Assembly (NCBI RefSeq): GCF_002127325.2
Contig: NC_035448.2
Location: 129,905,678 to 129,969,677 of the forward strand
Source of the DNA: Helianthus annuus
Lineage: Eukaryota; Streptophyta; Magnoliopsida; Asterales; Asteraceae
DNA: 64,000 nt
Direction of reading: 5' to 3'
Shown here: one piece after another, positions 39,608-52,030 of the stretch
Numbering within the stretch: the stretch's first letter is position 1
How the letters are laid out: the number at the start of each line of letters is the position of its first letter
Made by a program: the position numbers and the translations under genes
The notes under the pieces: generated by a model
Databases searched by the model: none
The model's input: the letters and a program-made list of their open reading frames with translations, nothing else
Told to the model about the DNA's origin: nothing

Positions 39608-40141
39608 AAACGGCCAGAACCCTTGAATCTGCTGCGCTCCTGGGTATCCTCCTGAACTCGCGAAGGATCCTATATGCTGAGGATAGAATCCTGTTGGCTG
39701 GAAGTATGAACCTGATGCCTGAGTCACTGTTGTTGATCCGTAGTGCACTCCTTTTGGCCCTCCCACATATTGAACGTCTGGAATCACTAAAGGCTGAGAA
39801 GTTATCACCGGAGTATCAAAATTCAAAGATCTGGGCACCAGTGGGGAATGATCCTCTGTCGATCTCTTTTGTTTCTTGAGATCTCCGATTTCTTTGAGAA
39901 TCCTTTCGTTGGTCTTATCCTGTTGCTGTATATGCTCCTTCATCTGTAAAATCAAAGTAAACATGTCACTAGTAGTAGGAGTATAAGAAGCAGAAGAAGT
40001 TGGAGGTTTTGAGAAAATGGGAGTTGGTTTCTTCTCAGCATTTTTCTGAGATCCAGCAGGTGTTGGAGGCAAGGGTGGAATGCCCTGAGATGAATTGACC
40101 GCAGACATTGCAGTAGAAGTATTCTTTGATGATGAAGCCAT
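39608..40141 (-). pseudogene. gag of the old Tat element, N-terminal fragment
   Basis: The start codon at 40141 and the Ser/Thr-rich start MASSSKNTSTAMSAV match the young gag (MASSLKNTSTAMSAV), including the predicted coiled coil. The frame is cut by the solo LTR. Confidence 0.85.
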
Positions 40142-40207
40142 GTACTTGAATGCAATGAACCGGAATGATCACAAACAGAAAAACTTCTTAGGAACGAAGC
40201 ACCAATT

Positions 40208-40227
40208 GCCCCACGGTGGGCGCCAAA
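40208..40227 (-). other. Primer-binding site of the old Tat element
   Basis: Same 20 bases as the PBS at 24791, on the minus strand, one base from the 5' LTR edge at 40229. Confidence 0.7.
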
Positions 40228-40228
40228 C

Positions 40229-40945
40229 TGTTTTGGTCAAAAATCAAATGAGGATAATATAACCAAACTCTCTGTTATGGGGTATGATGCTTGAATTGAG
40301 GAACAACGATAAGGATCACTTAGATAAATTGCACAAGTGACACAAAGATTTATACGAGGAAAAAGCCCTTGATCAATGAATGATCTCCGGCATAAAAAAC
40401 CTCGGGTGATGGAAACTATCAATCACCAACTTCAAATTAACCAATAATTGTTTACAACTTCGGATAATAACGAGCTAGGTACAAGGATCACTATAGTGTA
40501 AAGTGCAGAAAATGTGTAGAATTGCTAAGTGTTTTGCTGTATGCTCAAGAATGTTGCTGTACGAGTGTTTGTAGCCAAAATTAGCCAAGTGTTTTTTTAA
40601 AACTAGCTCGCTACCCCTTTTAAAAATAGAAGTTAACTATGCTAACTAACTATCTGCAATTCGTGCCATGCTCCCACGTTCTCCACAACGTCCATTTTCA
40701 GTCAAACAGCTGCGAAATAACCGTGGAATATTCCTTAGTAACGTTGCCAAGACCAAGTCCAACTTGTTACTCCTGCAAAGCAATACGAAATTCGAAGTAA
40801 ACAATCGTTAGTATAAGGATCCTTAAGGTGATCCATGATCCTGATCCTGAAGCACTTCTGAGGATCACTATCTGTCACAGAAGTAAGAATCACTAATAGG
40901 ATAACACATGAGGATCATAGGTCATTAAAAAATCCTGCCCTAACA
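40229..40945 (-). repeat. 5' LTR of the old Tat element
   Basis: 717 bp. The minus-strand start is TGTTAGGGCAGG and the end CAAAACA. It shares its ends and patches such as the ctccggcataaaaaacctcg region with the young LTR, but the middle differs, so the two elements are subfamilies. 40946-41148 to its right holds no gene. Confidence 0.88.
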
Positions 40946-41148
40946 GTAACAATGTTCCCCTCTCATGTGACTTCGTTGACGAATATACCAAAAGCGACAA
41001 AAGTGAAAGCCAACGCTTGTTATTTATGAGTAGTCATGTATCAAGTTATGGATAGTGCATTGTTTTTCTTTCCTAGTTGAGTGGTGTAAGTCAAGGTGTG
41101 TCGTTTTTGGCCGCGCACCCACTAAGGGTAGACTAAGGTCAAGCGATC

Positions 41149-41524
41149 GAGTTAAATGTCATTTTAGCCCCTATGGTTTGGATTATTTTGCCAGTTCAAT
41201 CCAAATGTTTCATTTTTCTTCTGTGTGTCCAAAAAGGTTTCACTGTTGCCATTTTAGTCCACTGGGTTAACTTCATCCATTATTTATGTTAACGAGAAAG
41301 GCGATTCGGTCGTTTTATATGGCCGAATTGTCTTTCTAGTTAACAAAATTACATATAAAATGACCGAATTGCCATTCTGGTTAACAGAAAAAATAGATAA
41401 AGTTAACCCAGTGAACTAAAATGATGACGGTGAAACCTTTTTAGACCTATAAAAAAAAAATAAAACATTTGAACTAAACTGAGAAAATGACTCAAATTAC
41501 CAGACCTAAAATGACATTTAACTC
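41149..41524. mobile_element. Palindromic MULE-type MITE (376 bp)
   Basis: Nearly the whole element is one long inverted repeat: the left arm begins gagttaaatgtcattttag and the right arm ends with its complement ctaaaatgacatttaactc. Flanked by tcaagcgatc on both sides (41139-41148 and 41525-41534), a 9-10 bp TSD as expected for Mutator-like elements. No coding. Confidence 0.8.
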
Positions 41525-41534
41525 TCAAGCGATC

Positions 41535-42487
41535 ACATACTTTTTCAAAATCTATTTGATTGGCCCAGATTTTTCCGATATTGACCCTGTAACTAAATGG
41601 TGAAGATTAAAAGCAAAATTGATACATAATAAAGTGCCCATCGTGTTTTCCCTTGGGTTGTATGTAATAGTGAGAGGGGAAAAAGTGACACGTATTTAAA
41701 TTTATTATTAATCAATCTCATTAGGTATTTATATATTTATATTATATTATATACTATTAATTTACAACAAGTGAGTGCATTAGTAAGTTGTAAGTTCTGC
41801 ATTAAGGGTTTGTCTTGCAAGGTGTTATTATACATTTATATTGTTTGGTTGTAAATTGTGTTCAAGTGATTGTACCTTAATCAAATAATGGTTTCATTAA
41901 CTTACCAAATTCAATTTGTTTTGTATGCATGTATGGGTGTAAATTGTGCTTAAGTGGTTGTACCCTAATCAAATAATGATTTCATTATCTTACCATATTC
42001 AATCGGTTTGATCCATTCAAAGTTGTGTTGTTTATTTATAAATTATTATTATTTATAATAATCTAATTAATTTAGCCAAAATCTTGTATAAATATAATTT
42101 GCAAGATCTTGATGCAATGGTTGTTGTAATGTATGCATTATGGTTTGTATATTGGTAATGATATATATTATACATAGGTTACGATGAACCTGTCAAACGG
42201 GAAAAAATAGATGCGGGTTGATCATAACGCGCGAGTCCTATATCAACTTAGTTATTTTATTCTATGTTTTACGTTTCGGTTTAATTTTTTCGCATTAACA
42301 CGCCGCAACTTCAATGTCGGTGGTCGCTGTTAGTAGTGTGGAATTAATACTTGCCCTCGCCGCAACGCGGGGGTGCTTAATACTAGTTTTTAAACAATTA
42401 ACATTAACTAGTTTAAGCACTTATTAAAAAACAAAAATGTTAATATTTACCTGTATTTTGATAACACAACTAAATGAACAGTCACAC
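41535..42487. other. No gene; Helitron 3' end at 42386
   Basis: AT-rich DNA. At 42353-42386 a GC hairpin (ccctcgccgcaacgcggggg) is followed by TACTAG|T, a Helitron 3' terminus on the plus strand. The 5' end of that element is not identified. 41877-41910 and 41943-41977 share the phrase gtgtaaattgtg(t/c)t(t/c)aagtg. Confidence 0.5.
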
Positions 42488-42788
42488 ACATAAGGATAAA
42501 CAAATGGTACCGGGTACTGGTATCAAATTTACCGAACCGGACACATTTTCGGTACCAATTTGGTACCGACTTTTGAAATTTTCGGTACTAATTCGGTACC
42601 GACTTAAATTTACCGAACCGGATACAATTTCGGTACCAATTTGGTACCGACTTTTGAAATTTTCGGTACCGACTTTTGACATTTTCGGTACCGGTTTTTA
42701 CTTTACTGGTATTGTACCGTTGTCGTACCATGTATATTCGGTACCGGTACCCACTTTTAGGGGTTTTCGGTACCGAGCTCATCCCTAA
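42488..42788. mobile_element. GGTACC-rich MITE-like repeat, copy 1
   Basis: Dense in ggtacc/accgaa words. The right end ggtaccgagctcatcccta pairs loosely with the left end aggataaacaaatggtaccg. Open frames on both strands simply translate the repeat. The superfamily is not settled. Confidence 0.5.
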
Positions 42789-42979
42789 CATCACCTTTGA
42801 GCTCATGCCATGTAGCAACGCAAGTAATTGCACCGTTTAGATTGATTTTCATACACGTGGTAAGTAAATTGTATTTCGTTTGAATGAGGTTTTATATACA
42901 CAACTTCTTTTGTTTTCTTTTTTGTCTTTTTCTGTAATGAATGAATTGTAACACGTAAATTTAATTTGGATATTTAAAT

Positions 42980-43266
42980 TATTGATGAGCAAATGGTATC
43001 AAATCCTGTAATCAAACCGGTATCGCATGAGTACCAAATTTACTATACCAAATCATTTTCGGTACCAATTTGGTACCCACCGTTTGGCGTTTTCAGAATC
43101 GTTACTTTCAGTTCGACACCGGTCTAGCACCATACCCGTATTTACTTATTTTTACCTTCAAATACCATACCGTATAGTACCGAGCAGTTTTGGTGCCGGT
43201 ACCTAATTTCGATTATTTTCGGGATCGGTACTTTCGGTGCCATTACCGGTACCGAGCTCATCCATA
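42980..43266. mobile_element. GGTACC-rich MITE-like repeat, copy 2
   Basis: Starts near gatgagcaaatggtatcaaa and ends ggtaccgagctcatcca. Same layout as the copy at 42488 but more diverged. Between and after the copies no gene is seen. Confidence 0.5.
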
Positions 43267-43441
43267 TTTTAATGTGTTAGTAACGTCATAACTGAACTGA
43301 AAACAACCGAATTTCCAACATGTAGAACGTGTTGGTCCTACTATTATATATTAGATTTTTTAAAATCGTTTTTAGGACGGAGTAACTATCGTTCCTACAT
43401 CATTTTTATCTATGTTCCGCTTGCCGTTGTCAACACACGTT

Positions 43442-43490
43442 TTGCAGACATTGGATTCCCGTCACAACGAAGGGTCGGAAAATCAACTAG
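43442..43490 (+). mobile_element. Helitron 3' end
   Basis: Hairpin-like ttcccgtcacaacgaaggg followed by atcaactag|tt. The last 12 bases match the 3' end of the Helitron at 16677. The rest of the element is not delimited. Confidence 0.45.
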
Positions 43491-43672
43491 TTAATTTTAA
43501 TTTCTTAAGCATTACATAAAAAAAAGACGCACCAAACGACATTATAAAAAAATACTAAACACGTATTTTTTTTCCTAATCTCATGTATCATCCTCTCGGC
43601 GAATTTAAGATCCCATCCCGTCAAATGATCGATGAAGATTTAAATTTTTCAGTAAGAAAGTGTAGGAGAGTT

Positions 43673-44150
43673 TTTGGTTTAAAAAAAAAAGGAAATTTTC
43701 ACAGAATAGTAACCAAGTTTTAAAAGTGTTCTAATCAGATCATTGGTGTCGTTTTTGTCCCAATTAGATAACTTAACATTCAAATCGAGTATTGTCCTTT
43801 TTTCCATTTGTCAAGAAAAAAATGGAGCATAAAATGTTGGAGGCGAATTATTTTAATATATGAAATTATATTTATTAAAAATAAAAACCATTTAATTACA
43901 TTAAAAATTTAAAAAACAAGTTACAATCCACGTCATCACTCGACGTTAACATCAAATAAAAGAGAAAAAAGAAACAAAAATTCACATCACTATACCATGG
44001 TTACCTATGAAATGGATGACAAAACCCTTAATTTTAATGAAGAATGAATGTTGAGTGACCTGATTGGAATATTTTTGAAACTTGAGTGACCTAATTGAAA
44101 CACTTTTAAAGCTTGGTTACTATTTTACAAAGTTACAGTTTAAAAGAAAG
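43673..44150. mobile_element. Fold-back MITE candidate
   Basis: The left arm (aatagtaaccaagttttaaa) and right arm (tttaaagcttggttactatt) are complementary and the match extends with gaps over about 100 bp on each side. Flanks agaaagt...(g)aga suggest a diverged TSD. No gene. Confidence 0.5.
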
Positions 44151-44515
44151 TAGAGAATTCATCAACTATTTATAGGGTTTTTTTTAACTAAGTTTCTTTT
44201 TTTTATACATGTCACAACGGCTTAATTTTCTCATAATATGGCGTCAACGATCATCTCACCTCCCTCCCCATCCAAACCCTTATCACAACATACGAATACA
44301 ACCCCCTATCACGACACCATGGCGCATAGTTCAATGACCGTGGGTCTGATTTGTCGCCCAGCTCTTTCACGGTCACGTAACACTACATATGGTCTTGATT
44401 AAAGTTTCAGGATTCGAACACCGATGTTGCTTATTGACTCACGTTTTTTGTATCTTTTAAGTAGAAGTCTCTTAGTTTACTCAACATTTCTAATTGTTAT
44501 ACTGGACTTTCTTTT
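44151..44515. other. No gene recognised
   Basis: A short frame starting at 44238 (atggcgtcaacgatc) runs about 54 codons but resembles nothing I know and has no splice partners. Treated as chance. Confidence 0.4.
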
Positions 44516-45303
44516 GAGTTTTTTCCTAAACTAGTGTAGTTACAAAAAATATTTACCTTTTTAGGTACTTTAAAAAATATTTACCAAAATGGGTACTTTC
44601 CTTTATCTCTTTTATTTTTATTAAATACTTGTTTCTCTCTCATAATCTAATTAAATAAAGCCTAAATTAATGATACCTAAATAAAATATAATAGTTAATT
44701 TAAAAAACTTACATTTTTGTAATTTTTTTATTTCACGTTCTTTTTATTATTGTTTCTCAGCTTTTAATTTGGCTTTAAGAATAAAAAACCAATTTAATCA
44801 TTTACTTAATTTATAATTAACAGTGTAATCTTATTCTCCTTATTATTATGTATACTATAGATTAAATAGTTATACATTCGATTTTTTTTTAATTTTTAAA
44901 ATTATTTTAGTCTACAACAATTTAAAAAAAAAAATCAAATGTATAACTATTTAATCTATAGTATATATAATAATAAGGAGAATAAGATTACACTGTTAAT
45001 TATAAATTAAGTAAATGATTAAATTGGTTTTTTATTCTTAAAGCCAAATTAAAAGCCGAGAAACACTAATTAAAAAAACGTGAAATAAAAAAAAATACAA
45101 AAATGTAAGTTTTTTTTTAAATTAACTATTATATTTTATTTAGTACCATTAATTTAGGCTTTATTCAATTAGATTATGAGAGAGAAACAAGTATTTAATA
45201 AAAATAAAAGAGATAAAGGAAAGTACCCATTTTGGTAAATATTTTTTAAAGTACCCAAAAAGGTAAATATTTTTTGTAACTACACTAGTTTAGGAAAAAA
45301 CTC
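44516..45303. mobile_element. Long palindromic MULE-type element (788 bp)
   Basis: Two arms of about 385 bp are almost exact reverse complements with only a few bases between them near 44910. The outer ends are gagttttttcctaaac. A perfect 9-bp direct repeat, ctttctttt, flanks it (44507-44515 and 45304-45312), the TSD size of Mutator-like elements. No coding. RNA from it would fold into one long hairpin. Confidence 0.85.
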
Positions 45304-45567
45304 CTTTCTTTTTACATAGAAGCCAATTTCAATTAAAATAAATAAATACCTCATCACATATCCAATCTTCATTTAATAATCATACTAGTTTCCATAATAA
45401 ACTCCAACAGAGAGTTCTTGTAAAACAGCTCATGACTTTAGCGACATACGAAAGCGTTCAATTCACTTGTGTAACGTCACGTCACAAAACTTGGCAACAC
45501 GTTTATATATTTCTGTACCGATGTTTGATTTTACAGAAACACAAGGGGAAAAGTGGTGTTATATAGA

Positions 45568-48500
45568 TCAAATGTAACTAGAGTCACCTAAAAGTAAATC
45601 AAGCATATCGGCAGGAGTTAAAAAGGTCGTTCCACCAAGAACAACTTCTACATCCGCTCTTCCGCTTTCAGATAATGCCTCCTGAGCTTCAAGTACCTTC
45701 AATACAGAACAGCGTTACATGATCAGACAAAAAAAAAAGAAATTAAATAAATAAATAAATAAAAAGCAGCAATATCCGCAAAACGGTCGGGTTAGGTAAG
45801 CTGATAGGTCAAATTGGGTTTGGGTCAAAATAGCTTCTGGTAAGGTGGGTTCAACTTGTGATGTGTGTGGTGGCACATGTAGTGACGGCAACTTGGCAAG
45901 GGCGGTAGTGGAGGTTACGGTGACGGCTGTCATGTCAGTTGCCGCCAGTAGGTGGTGGCAAGATACATTGACGATGGGTGGTATTGGCCCATTTCGACAC
46001 ATTCTAAGTTTTTTTTTTTTTTTTTGAACGGCCAACAGAATCAATCCCGAACACTCTCGGGGCACCCACTGGACAAACAGAGTACTCCGAGAGTAACCCG
46101 AGTCCACCACCAATTCCGGGGAAAACCTGGTAACCCACCCGCCCGTAGGCACGACAGTAGAATTACCGGTAAAACCCGTTTGGCTCAAGGATCCAACCCA
46201 GGTTTCCCTGGGTCTCCTATCATTGCCCACCAGTGCCTCACTCTGCACCAAGTGGGAGTCGAACCTGCATCTCTCAAGAGAAATGCAAGCCCTCCACCAC
46301 TTGATCTAGAGATCATTGGCTCGACACATTCTAAATTAAACAGTTTTTATAGTAGTGACCCATCTAGCTAGCTTTATAGGAGTGACCCATTTTGACCCGT
46401 TGTATAATTTGGGTGGCTCAAGTAAACCCGTCTAGCTATAAAATATTATACAAATCAACCCTAGGTCATAATTGCGAGGTGCAAATGCGTAATTCTGTAT
46501 ATATCTGCATTCAACTATTAACAGAGACAGAAGATACAAGTGGATAAATAAGTACCTCAATGCCATTCATGCCTCCCACAACAAACACCAGTATAACATT
46601 TTGATCAGAGAGACTTGGTTTTGCCTGCCCAATTTAAAATAAATATTCAGCATCTAAATAATTGATATACGGCAATTCATATAATTAAGATGCATGAAGT
46701 ATGATCATTTGCGTACCTGACCCAAGCCAAACCTTCCAAACCCGCTTTTAAAAAGGCGACCAACGGTAGACGAATGATATTCCAAACCAGGTACATCGTA
46801 TTTGCTCAGTATTCTTGTTAAAAGCTTATAAAGTAATCCCTTTCTGGAATATGGGTCATCATCACCGATGCTATTCTCCAAGCTCAATGCCATTTCTCTA
46901 ATTCCTTTATTGCCCTTTAAATTAGTTAATTTATGAAAGAACTTAAATAGATTATCGACTCGATCCCTTAACTCTAGTTTCAACTGCATGTCACTGTAGA
47001 CATTCTCGTTACTTGTATCCTTATCAGCATCTTCTTCTTCTTCACCCCACGTTCCCCACTGATCGTCATCGCTTTCTAACGCCTTCGAGGGCTCTTCTGT
47101 AATTTCCCCATCTTTTTTCTTTTTCAAGTTAGCTTCAAGATCATGTAACAAACCGTTGAGAAACTTATACTTCGCTAGCTTTGGATTTTCGAGAATCGCA
47201 TCCACAATAGCTTCTTTAAGAAAATGTTCCTCTTGCCAAGAGAAAGGGCCAGCTGAACCTGACGTCGGGAAATTCTCTCCGGCCAATATATATCCCGTTA
47301 CCGTTAACAGAAACGCGTCTTCAACTGAAAATAGCCCCTGTGAGGACGATTCAGACTCTCCAAAACAACTTTTGTTGATGATGTCACACATTTGTCTAGA
47401 AAGGTCTTGGCTTGTGTCTCCAGCGCTTATATTGAGTATTTTCTCAGCACTTATAAATGAATCCCATTTGGCGCGATATTTTTCACTCATAGCGTATGAG
47501 GTGGCAGCTGCCAGCTGTATAATTCCTTTGTTTCGCATGAAACACGATTGACTTTTAGCAAGAGCTCTAATCATAAGCTGTAAATCTGTTTTTGGATTCA
47601 TGGACATTTTTTCTTTACGTAGCGTTTCTTGAAGCAACTTCTTGATTAATATGGTACCGTCTTTTGTTCTTCTATCTAAACTAGATTCCAAATACGGTGT
47701 CCCGTTAAAGCTTTCGGTGGCTACTAACGACCCGTTAAGCAGCTCGCTTTCGGAAAAATCGTCACCGAGACTCACTAACGTGTTTATTTGTGTAGCCGAA
47801 TCATAAGAATTCCACCCGCGTAAAAAAGCTTCAAAAAGTTGAACGTTTGTCTTCGGTGGGACTTCTCTAAGAACATCTGCTAGAGGTATCTGAACATCAA
47901 GAGGAGCACGCGGTAGGTTTGGTTGGGTTTGTGAACCCTTTGCCACTGCGCGGGTCCTACGCGGAACAGATGAAAAGATTCGGTCAACAAGAGAATCTCC
48001 ATGGCAACAAGGGGTAAGAAGGTCAACCGTGCGGTCAATAAGCAATAGCCCGGCAGATCGTTTACGCCGACCAACGTCGTAAAGACTAGACATGTCTGTC
48101 ATAAGCTTCCCAATGGTTCTTGATGTATCACCAAGCGAAAATATTTCAAGTTTTAGTTCCATCTACAATTATTAGAAACAAACAAACATCAAGAAAGACA
48201 AATGCATGTAAAGGTATAAACGAGTTAAGCCGTCTGTGAGCTACTCGGATTGACTTGCGGAATGCTCAAAACAAGCCGAGCTTAAACGAGCTCAAGCCCG
48301 AGACTGAATATAAATTGTAGCTCATTTTATGAACGAGCTCGAGCCCAAGCTTCACATACCGAGCTTGATTAGGCCTGTGAGCCTAAAGAGCCTATAATTT
48401 ATATAAATATAACACCTATTATATTATATAGTGAAAGGTTTAGATACAAAAGGCTTTTAACATGCGACGGTACACGACCACCAATATAACGTGCGTAATT

Positions 48501-50787
48501 ATGCAAAGTTAATTGCTATTGTGCCACAGCGTTCAATTGAAGGCTTAGATTAGATCAGATGTGCAGTTGAGATGCTCACGTACGCATCGCACGATAAGGT
48601 GGTATTGTACGTTAACCAGCCTCTATATAATAAATATTACTATGTACATAAATTGTAGTAATAATAACTAAATAACTAAATAATAAATCCTTAAAATAAA
48701 AAGCTCGAGCTGAGCTCCATATTGAAAAGTTATTAACAAACCGAGCTCAAGCTTTGGACGGAGAACCCGAAACGGGCCAAGCTCAAGCTATCGTAATTTA
48801 AACAAGCGAGCTAGAGCTTAGACAAGCTCAGGTTCGGCTCGTTTACACCCCTGCATGCATGGATGGAATTCAGGACAACATATAACCGAATGAATGAATA
48901 CCTTTGTTGTGAGATTATAAAGAAACTGTGCTGTAAGAGCAACACCTGGCGGTACATCCTCACCATCATGAAATGTGCCAGTACTTAAGGGAGGTAAACC
49001 GGAGCTAATAGCATTCTCTTGGTCAGCCGATAAATACGCCTCGGAAATAGAACCCTCTGATGGTAACACAAAGAACTTCGGAGAAAAAGGGCAGAGAATT
49101 AAAGGGAAGTGATGAACATAAGCAATCAGTTTCTGTCCTACATGGCCTATTGAAAAAGACGGTGATTTAGGGGTATCATCCTCTGCACGAGGGGTAAGCT
49201 GCAACCAACCCTCCTCGTCTTCGGGAATAAGATTCCCCTTCTTATGTGTGTGTGTAGTAGTGGCGTTTGGATCGTTTTTCTTCATGAGTTCCTCGTAATC
49301 TTGCACAAGTAAGGATTGATATTCATGATAAGCGTCTGGCCCCAAAGGTGAATCGGGATACGCTGACTGACCAACCTGCAAAAGCAAAATGGTAGATATT
49401 GTTCTCAGAGAAAATACTTTAAAAATAAAAGCCAATCAGATTCGCACAATAATACAAATAAATAGAACAAAGTACTGAAGTAGTACCTCTGAAATAGATG
49501 TATATATGGTGCACTGGATAACTCGTTTATGTGTGCTTAAACGCCGTAAAATGTATCGATGTGAATCACTTAGAAGGCGGCAAGTGAAGAATACAACGTT
49601 TGTCTGGACATCACTCTTTTGATTCCAACCAATCGCCTATAATCAGTAAGCAAAGAAAGTCACGGAATTATTCTTCAAGTCCCAAAGTATTACCATTACC
49701 ATAACAAAATAAAAAAGATAGCACGTTAAGAGTAAAACTAAGTTTGTTCGCTCTTAAAAAAAGGTACGCGCTTGCATCACTTGCCATAACAACTTTTCTG
49801 GAAACACAAAAAGGTTATTTATGCACTTTCATACTATACTATGATCTAAGCGAAAGGCAATGTAAATGCAATGAAATATCAAGCATGAAAATATGATCCA
49901 TGAGCCAACACATCAAAAACCACATTTTATCAGAAAAAGGCATAAAGTCCCTCACCGAGTCAAGAGTAGACATGCTCTCCAAGCTGCAAACAGCAAGCGC
50001 ACCCATCTCCAACAAAACCGCAAATGCCCCAAGAAACTTGAAACTTTCTGTACATCCCGCATCCACATAAACTACAGCATCTTTAAGTTCCTCAGATATC
50101 TGCATAACACAAGAAAGCAATCACAAAAAAAGATGTTGATAGCGGATGGAAATTTTATACAGATAAAACGGAGATAACCGTAGCTGCAATCATACTATTA
50201 CTCTCCCATACATACATCTAAAGTTACATTCTAAATTTTGAAATTGAACTTTTTCATTGTTGAACCAACAAAATTACTTACATTTAATGGTTCAGACCTC
50301 TTACTGGTTCAGCACTTAATGGTTCAGACTGTTTGTTTCACGAGCAGATGTCTGAATGATTCAGACATTTGCCTCTGAATGGTTAAGCATTATACAGAGT
50401 CTGAATGGTTAAGACCTCTAATCTGAATTGGTCAGACATTTGCCTCTGAACGGTTAAGCATTATACAGACTCTTAATGGTTCAGACCTCTTACTGGTTCA
50501 GCACTTAACCATTCAGATGTTGCCAAACGGCCCCTTAATCTACAAGATTCATGCTCTACCAAATCACCCACCAATCCACCATTTTAAGAGCATAAATTCA
50601 AACAAAATAGAATTTGTCTTAATTAAACTTACTGAATAGTGATTCTAAAACAATAAAATTCTACAAACATAAAGCAAGAAACAATATATATGCACATATA
50701 AAAAAAAACAATTAATGGCAAAAAAAAAAAAAAACTTACTTCTCTGATGGAATCAAGGCAACAATTGATGACATTAACTAAAGCCAT
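45568..50787 (-). CDS. MIP3: Sec1-family protein MIP3, seven exons, 819 aa
   Basis: Exons (minus): 50787-50740, 50099-49956, 49636-49487, 49375-48902, 48162-46717, 46624-46556, 45696-45568. All introns are GT-AG and all junctions fall between codons. The protein starts MALVNVINCCLDSIRE and ends LGDSSYI, close to the length I recall for Arabidopsis MIP3 (about 840). It is an SCFD2-like Sec1/Munc18 protein; in Arabidopsis MIP3 joins MAG2, MIP1 and MIP2 in a Dsl1/NRZ-like tether at the ER for Golgi-to-ER vesicles, which matters for seed storage protein export. Exon 5 (482 codons) includes RSAGLLLIDRTVDLLTPC, the Sec1 domain core, and an acidic DDDQWGTWGEEEEDAD stretch. No stop or shift is seen. 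Introns carry a SINE, a hAT MITE and a repeat. Confidence 0.92.
46008..46320 (-). mobile_element. tRNA-derived SINE in the last MIP3 intron
   Basis: On the minus strand: an A-box-like tract (tagatcaagtggtggagggc), a perfect B box ggttcgactcc about 35 bp on, a body and a poly(A) tail. A perfect 14-bp TSD, tcgacacattctaa, flanks it (45994-46007, 46321-46334). It lies in the same orientation as the gene. It shares gatgcaggttcga with the element at 58629. Confidence 0.88.
48209..48853. mobile_element. hAT-type MITE in MIP3 intron 4
   Basis: The right terminus reads inward caggggtgtaaacgagccg, a familiar hAT end; the left reads taaaggtataaacgagttaa. Flanks aatgcatg and catgcatg fit an 8-bp TSD with one mismatch. 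The interior is rich in gagctcgagc words. No coding. Confidence 0.7.
50287..50535. repeat. Internally repeated MITE-like sequence in MIP3 intron 1
   Basis: ggttcagacctcttactggt and ttcagcacttaa occur at both ends (about 50289-50320 and 50478-50509). The unit around gacatttgcctctgaa(t/c)gg with ttaagcattatacaga occurs twice between. The right end aacggccccttaat looks like a DNA-transposon terminus, but no matching left terminus was found. Confidence 0.5.
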
Positions 50788-51156
50788 ATCAAAAGCTGAT
50801 AATCTTCAGAATAGAGTAGAATTTCAAATCTGTAGAAGAAAACAAGTGGATCACGTTAATGCAATCGGTAGTAGCTGAAAAATGAACCAACTTACAGCAC
50901 TTACGTGTCTTGATTGAGATGGAGGAGGGTTTCAATCCTAAGCCCTAATCGGAAAAATTTTAAAAAAAATTGATTGTTTTATTTGTTCTTTCTTCACTGT
51001 GCGTCGCCTAATATGCCATTGCTCTGCACGATTACTTCGATCTTCGATGCTAAACTGCGATTAAGAAGATGAGACTTGCTCCTTCCGGCAAGCGTTTGTT
51101 GATACAACATAGTCCCAATTCCCAAATCTGGTTTTTTTTTTCTTCTTTGTGTCAAA
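50788..51156. other. Upstream region of MIP3
   Basis: Contains the 5' UTR and promoter of MIP3 by position. No clear TATA box was found. No other gene. Confidence 0.5.
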
Positions 51157-52030
51157 CTAGTTGATGTCCCGCGTGCGTTAATCAATTAAAAAAACAGTCC
51201 TATAATTTTGTTAGGAAAAAAAGCTAAAACGATGATAAGACCGTATTTTTCGGCTCAGGGCAAAACTGTAATTTTTCAGGACTATTGAGCGAGTGTTAGG
51301 CAGCTTCTTGACACGGAAAAAGTTAAATTGAGTCAATCAATTAAAAAAAACTTTTGCAAAAAAAAAAAACTAAAACGATGGAAAAAAAGTAATTTTTAAC
51401 TGAGGGCGAAATCATAATTTTTTTCAGGGATAAAATCGTAAATTAAATGGACCAATGGGAGAGTGCCAGGCAGCTGCCGGCATGACTGTAATTTTACACT
51501 TGGTCAAATTGTAATTTAACCAGGAAAACAAACATAAACAATGGAGAAAATGTAAATTTAATTTGAGGGCAAAATCGTAACTTGGCTGTGAGAAAAAAAA
51601 CTAATGGCAAAACTGCAAATTTAAACGGGGCAAAATCGTAATTTTGAACCAAGGGCAAAATTGAAATTTTTAGCTGGGAGCAAAAACGTAAATTTATTTT
51701 TAAGTCGGGGTAAAAGCATAACTTTAAAGTGATGGCAAAATCTTAATTATAATGGGAAAAAAAAATAATGGTAAAACTGTAAATTTAAACGGGGCAAAGA
51801 CGTAATTTTGAACCCAGGGCAAAATTAGAATTTTTAGCTGGGAGTAAAAGCGTAAATATGTTTTTAAGTGGGGGTAAAAACATAATTTTGAACTGATAAC
51901 AAAATCGTAGTTTTAAAGCGGGATAAAAGCGTAAATTTGTTGGGCCAATGGGGGAGTGCCAGGCAGCTGTCTAGCACTGTTTCCTTGCTGCCCATCAGCC
52001 CATGTCAACCAATAAAGACCAAGACCTATT
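51157..52030 (-). mobile_element. Non-autonomous Helitron, minus-strand copy
   Basis: The minus-strand 3' end reads cgcacgcgggacatcaactag|ttt, homologous to the end at 16677. The body repeats the aaaattacgattttgcccc-type minisatellite, and the right end carries ccaatgggggagtgccaggc, which matches the left part of the other copy. The 5' TC end is only approximate. Confidence 0.65.

Noticed and set aside
42474..42833. Protein-coding frames on both strands in the GGTACC-rich block
   Set aside because: Repeat-driven; both strands are open because the repeat lacks stops in those frames.
44238..44402. Short gene starting MASTIISPPSPSKP
   Set aside because: Looks like a transit peptide start but ends after about 54 codons with no downstream exon recognised.
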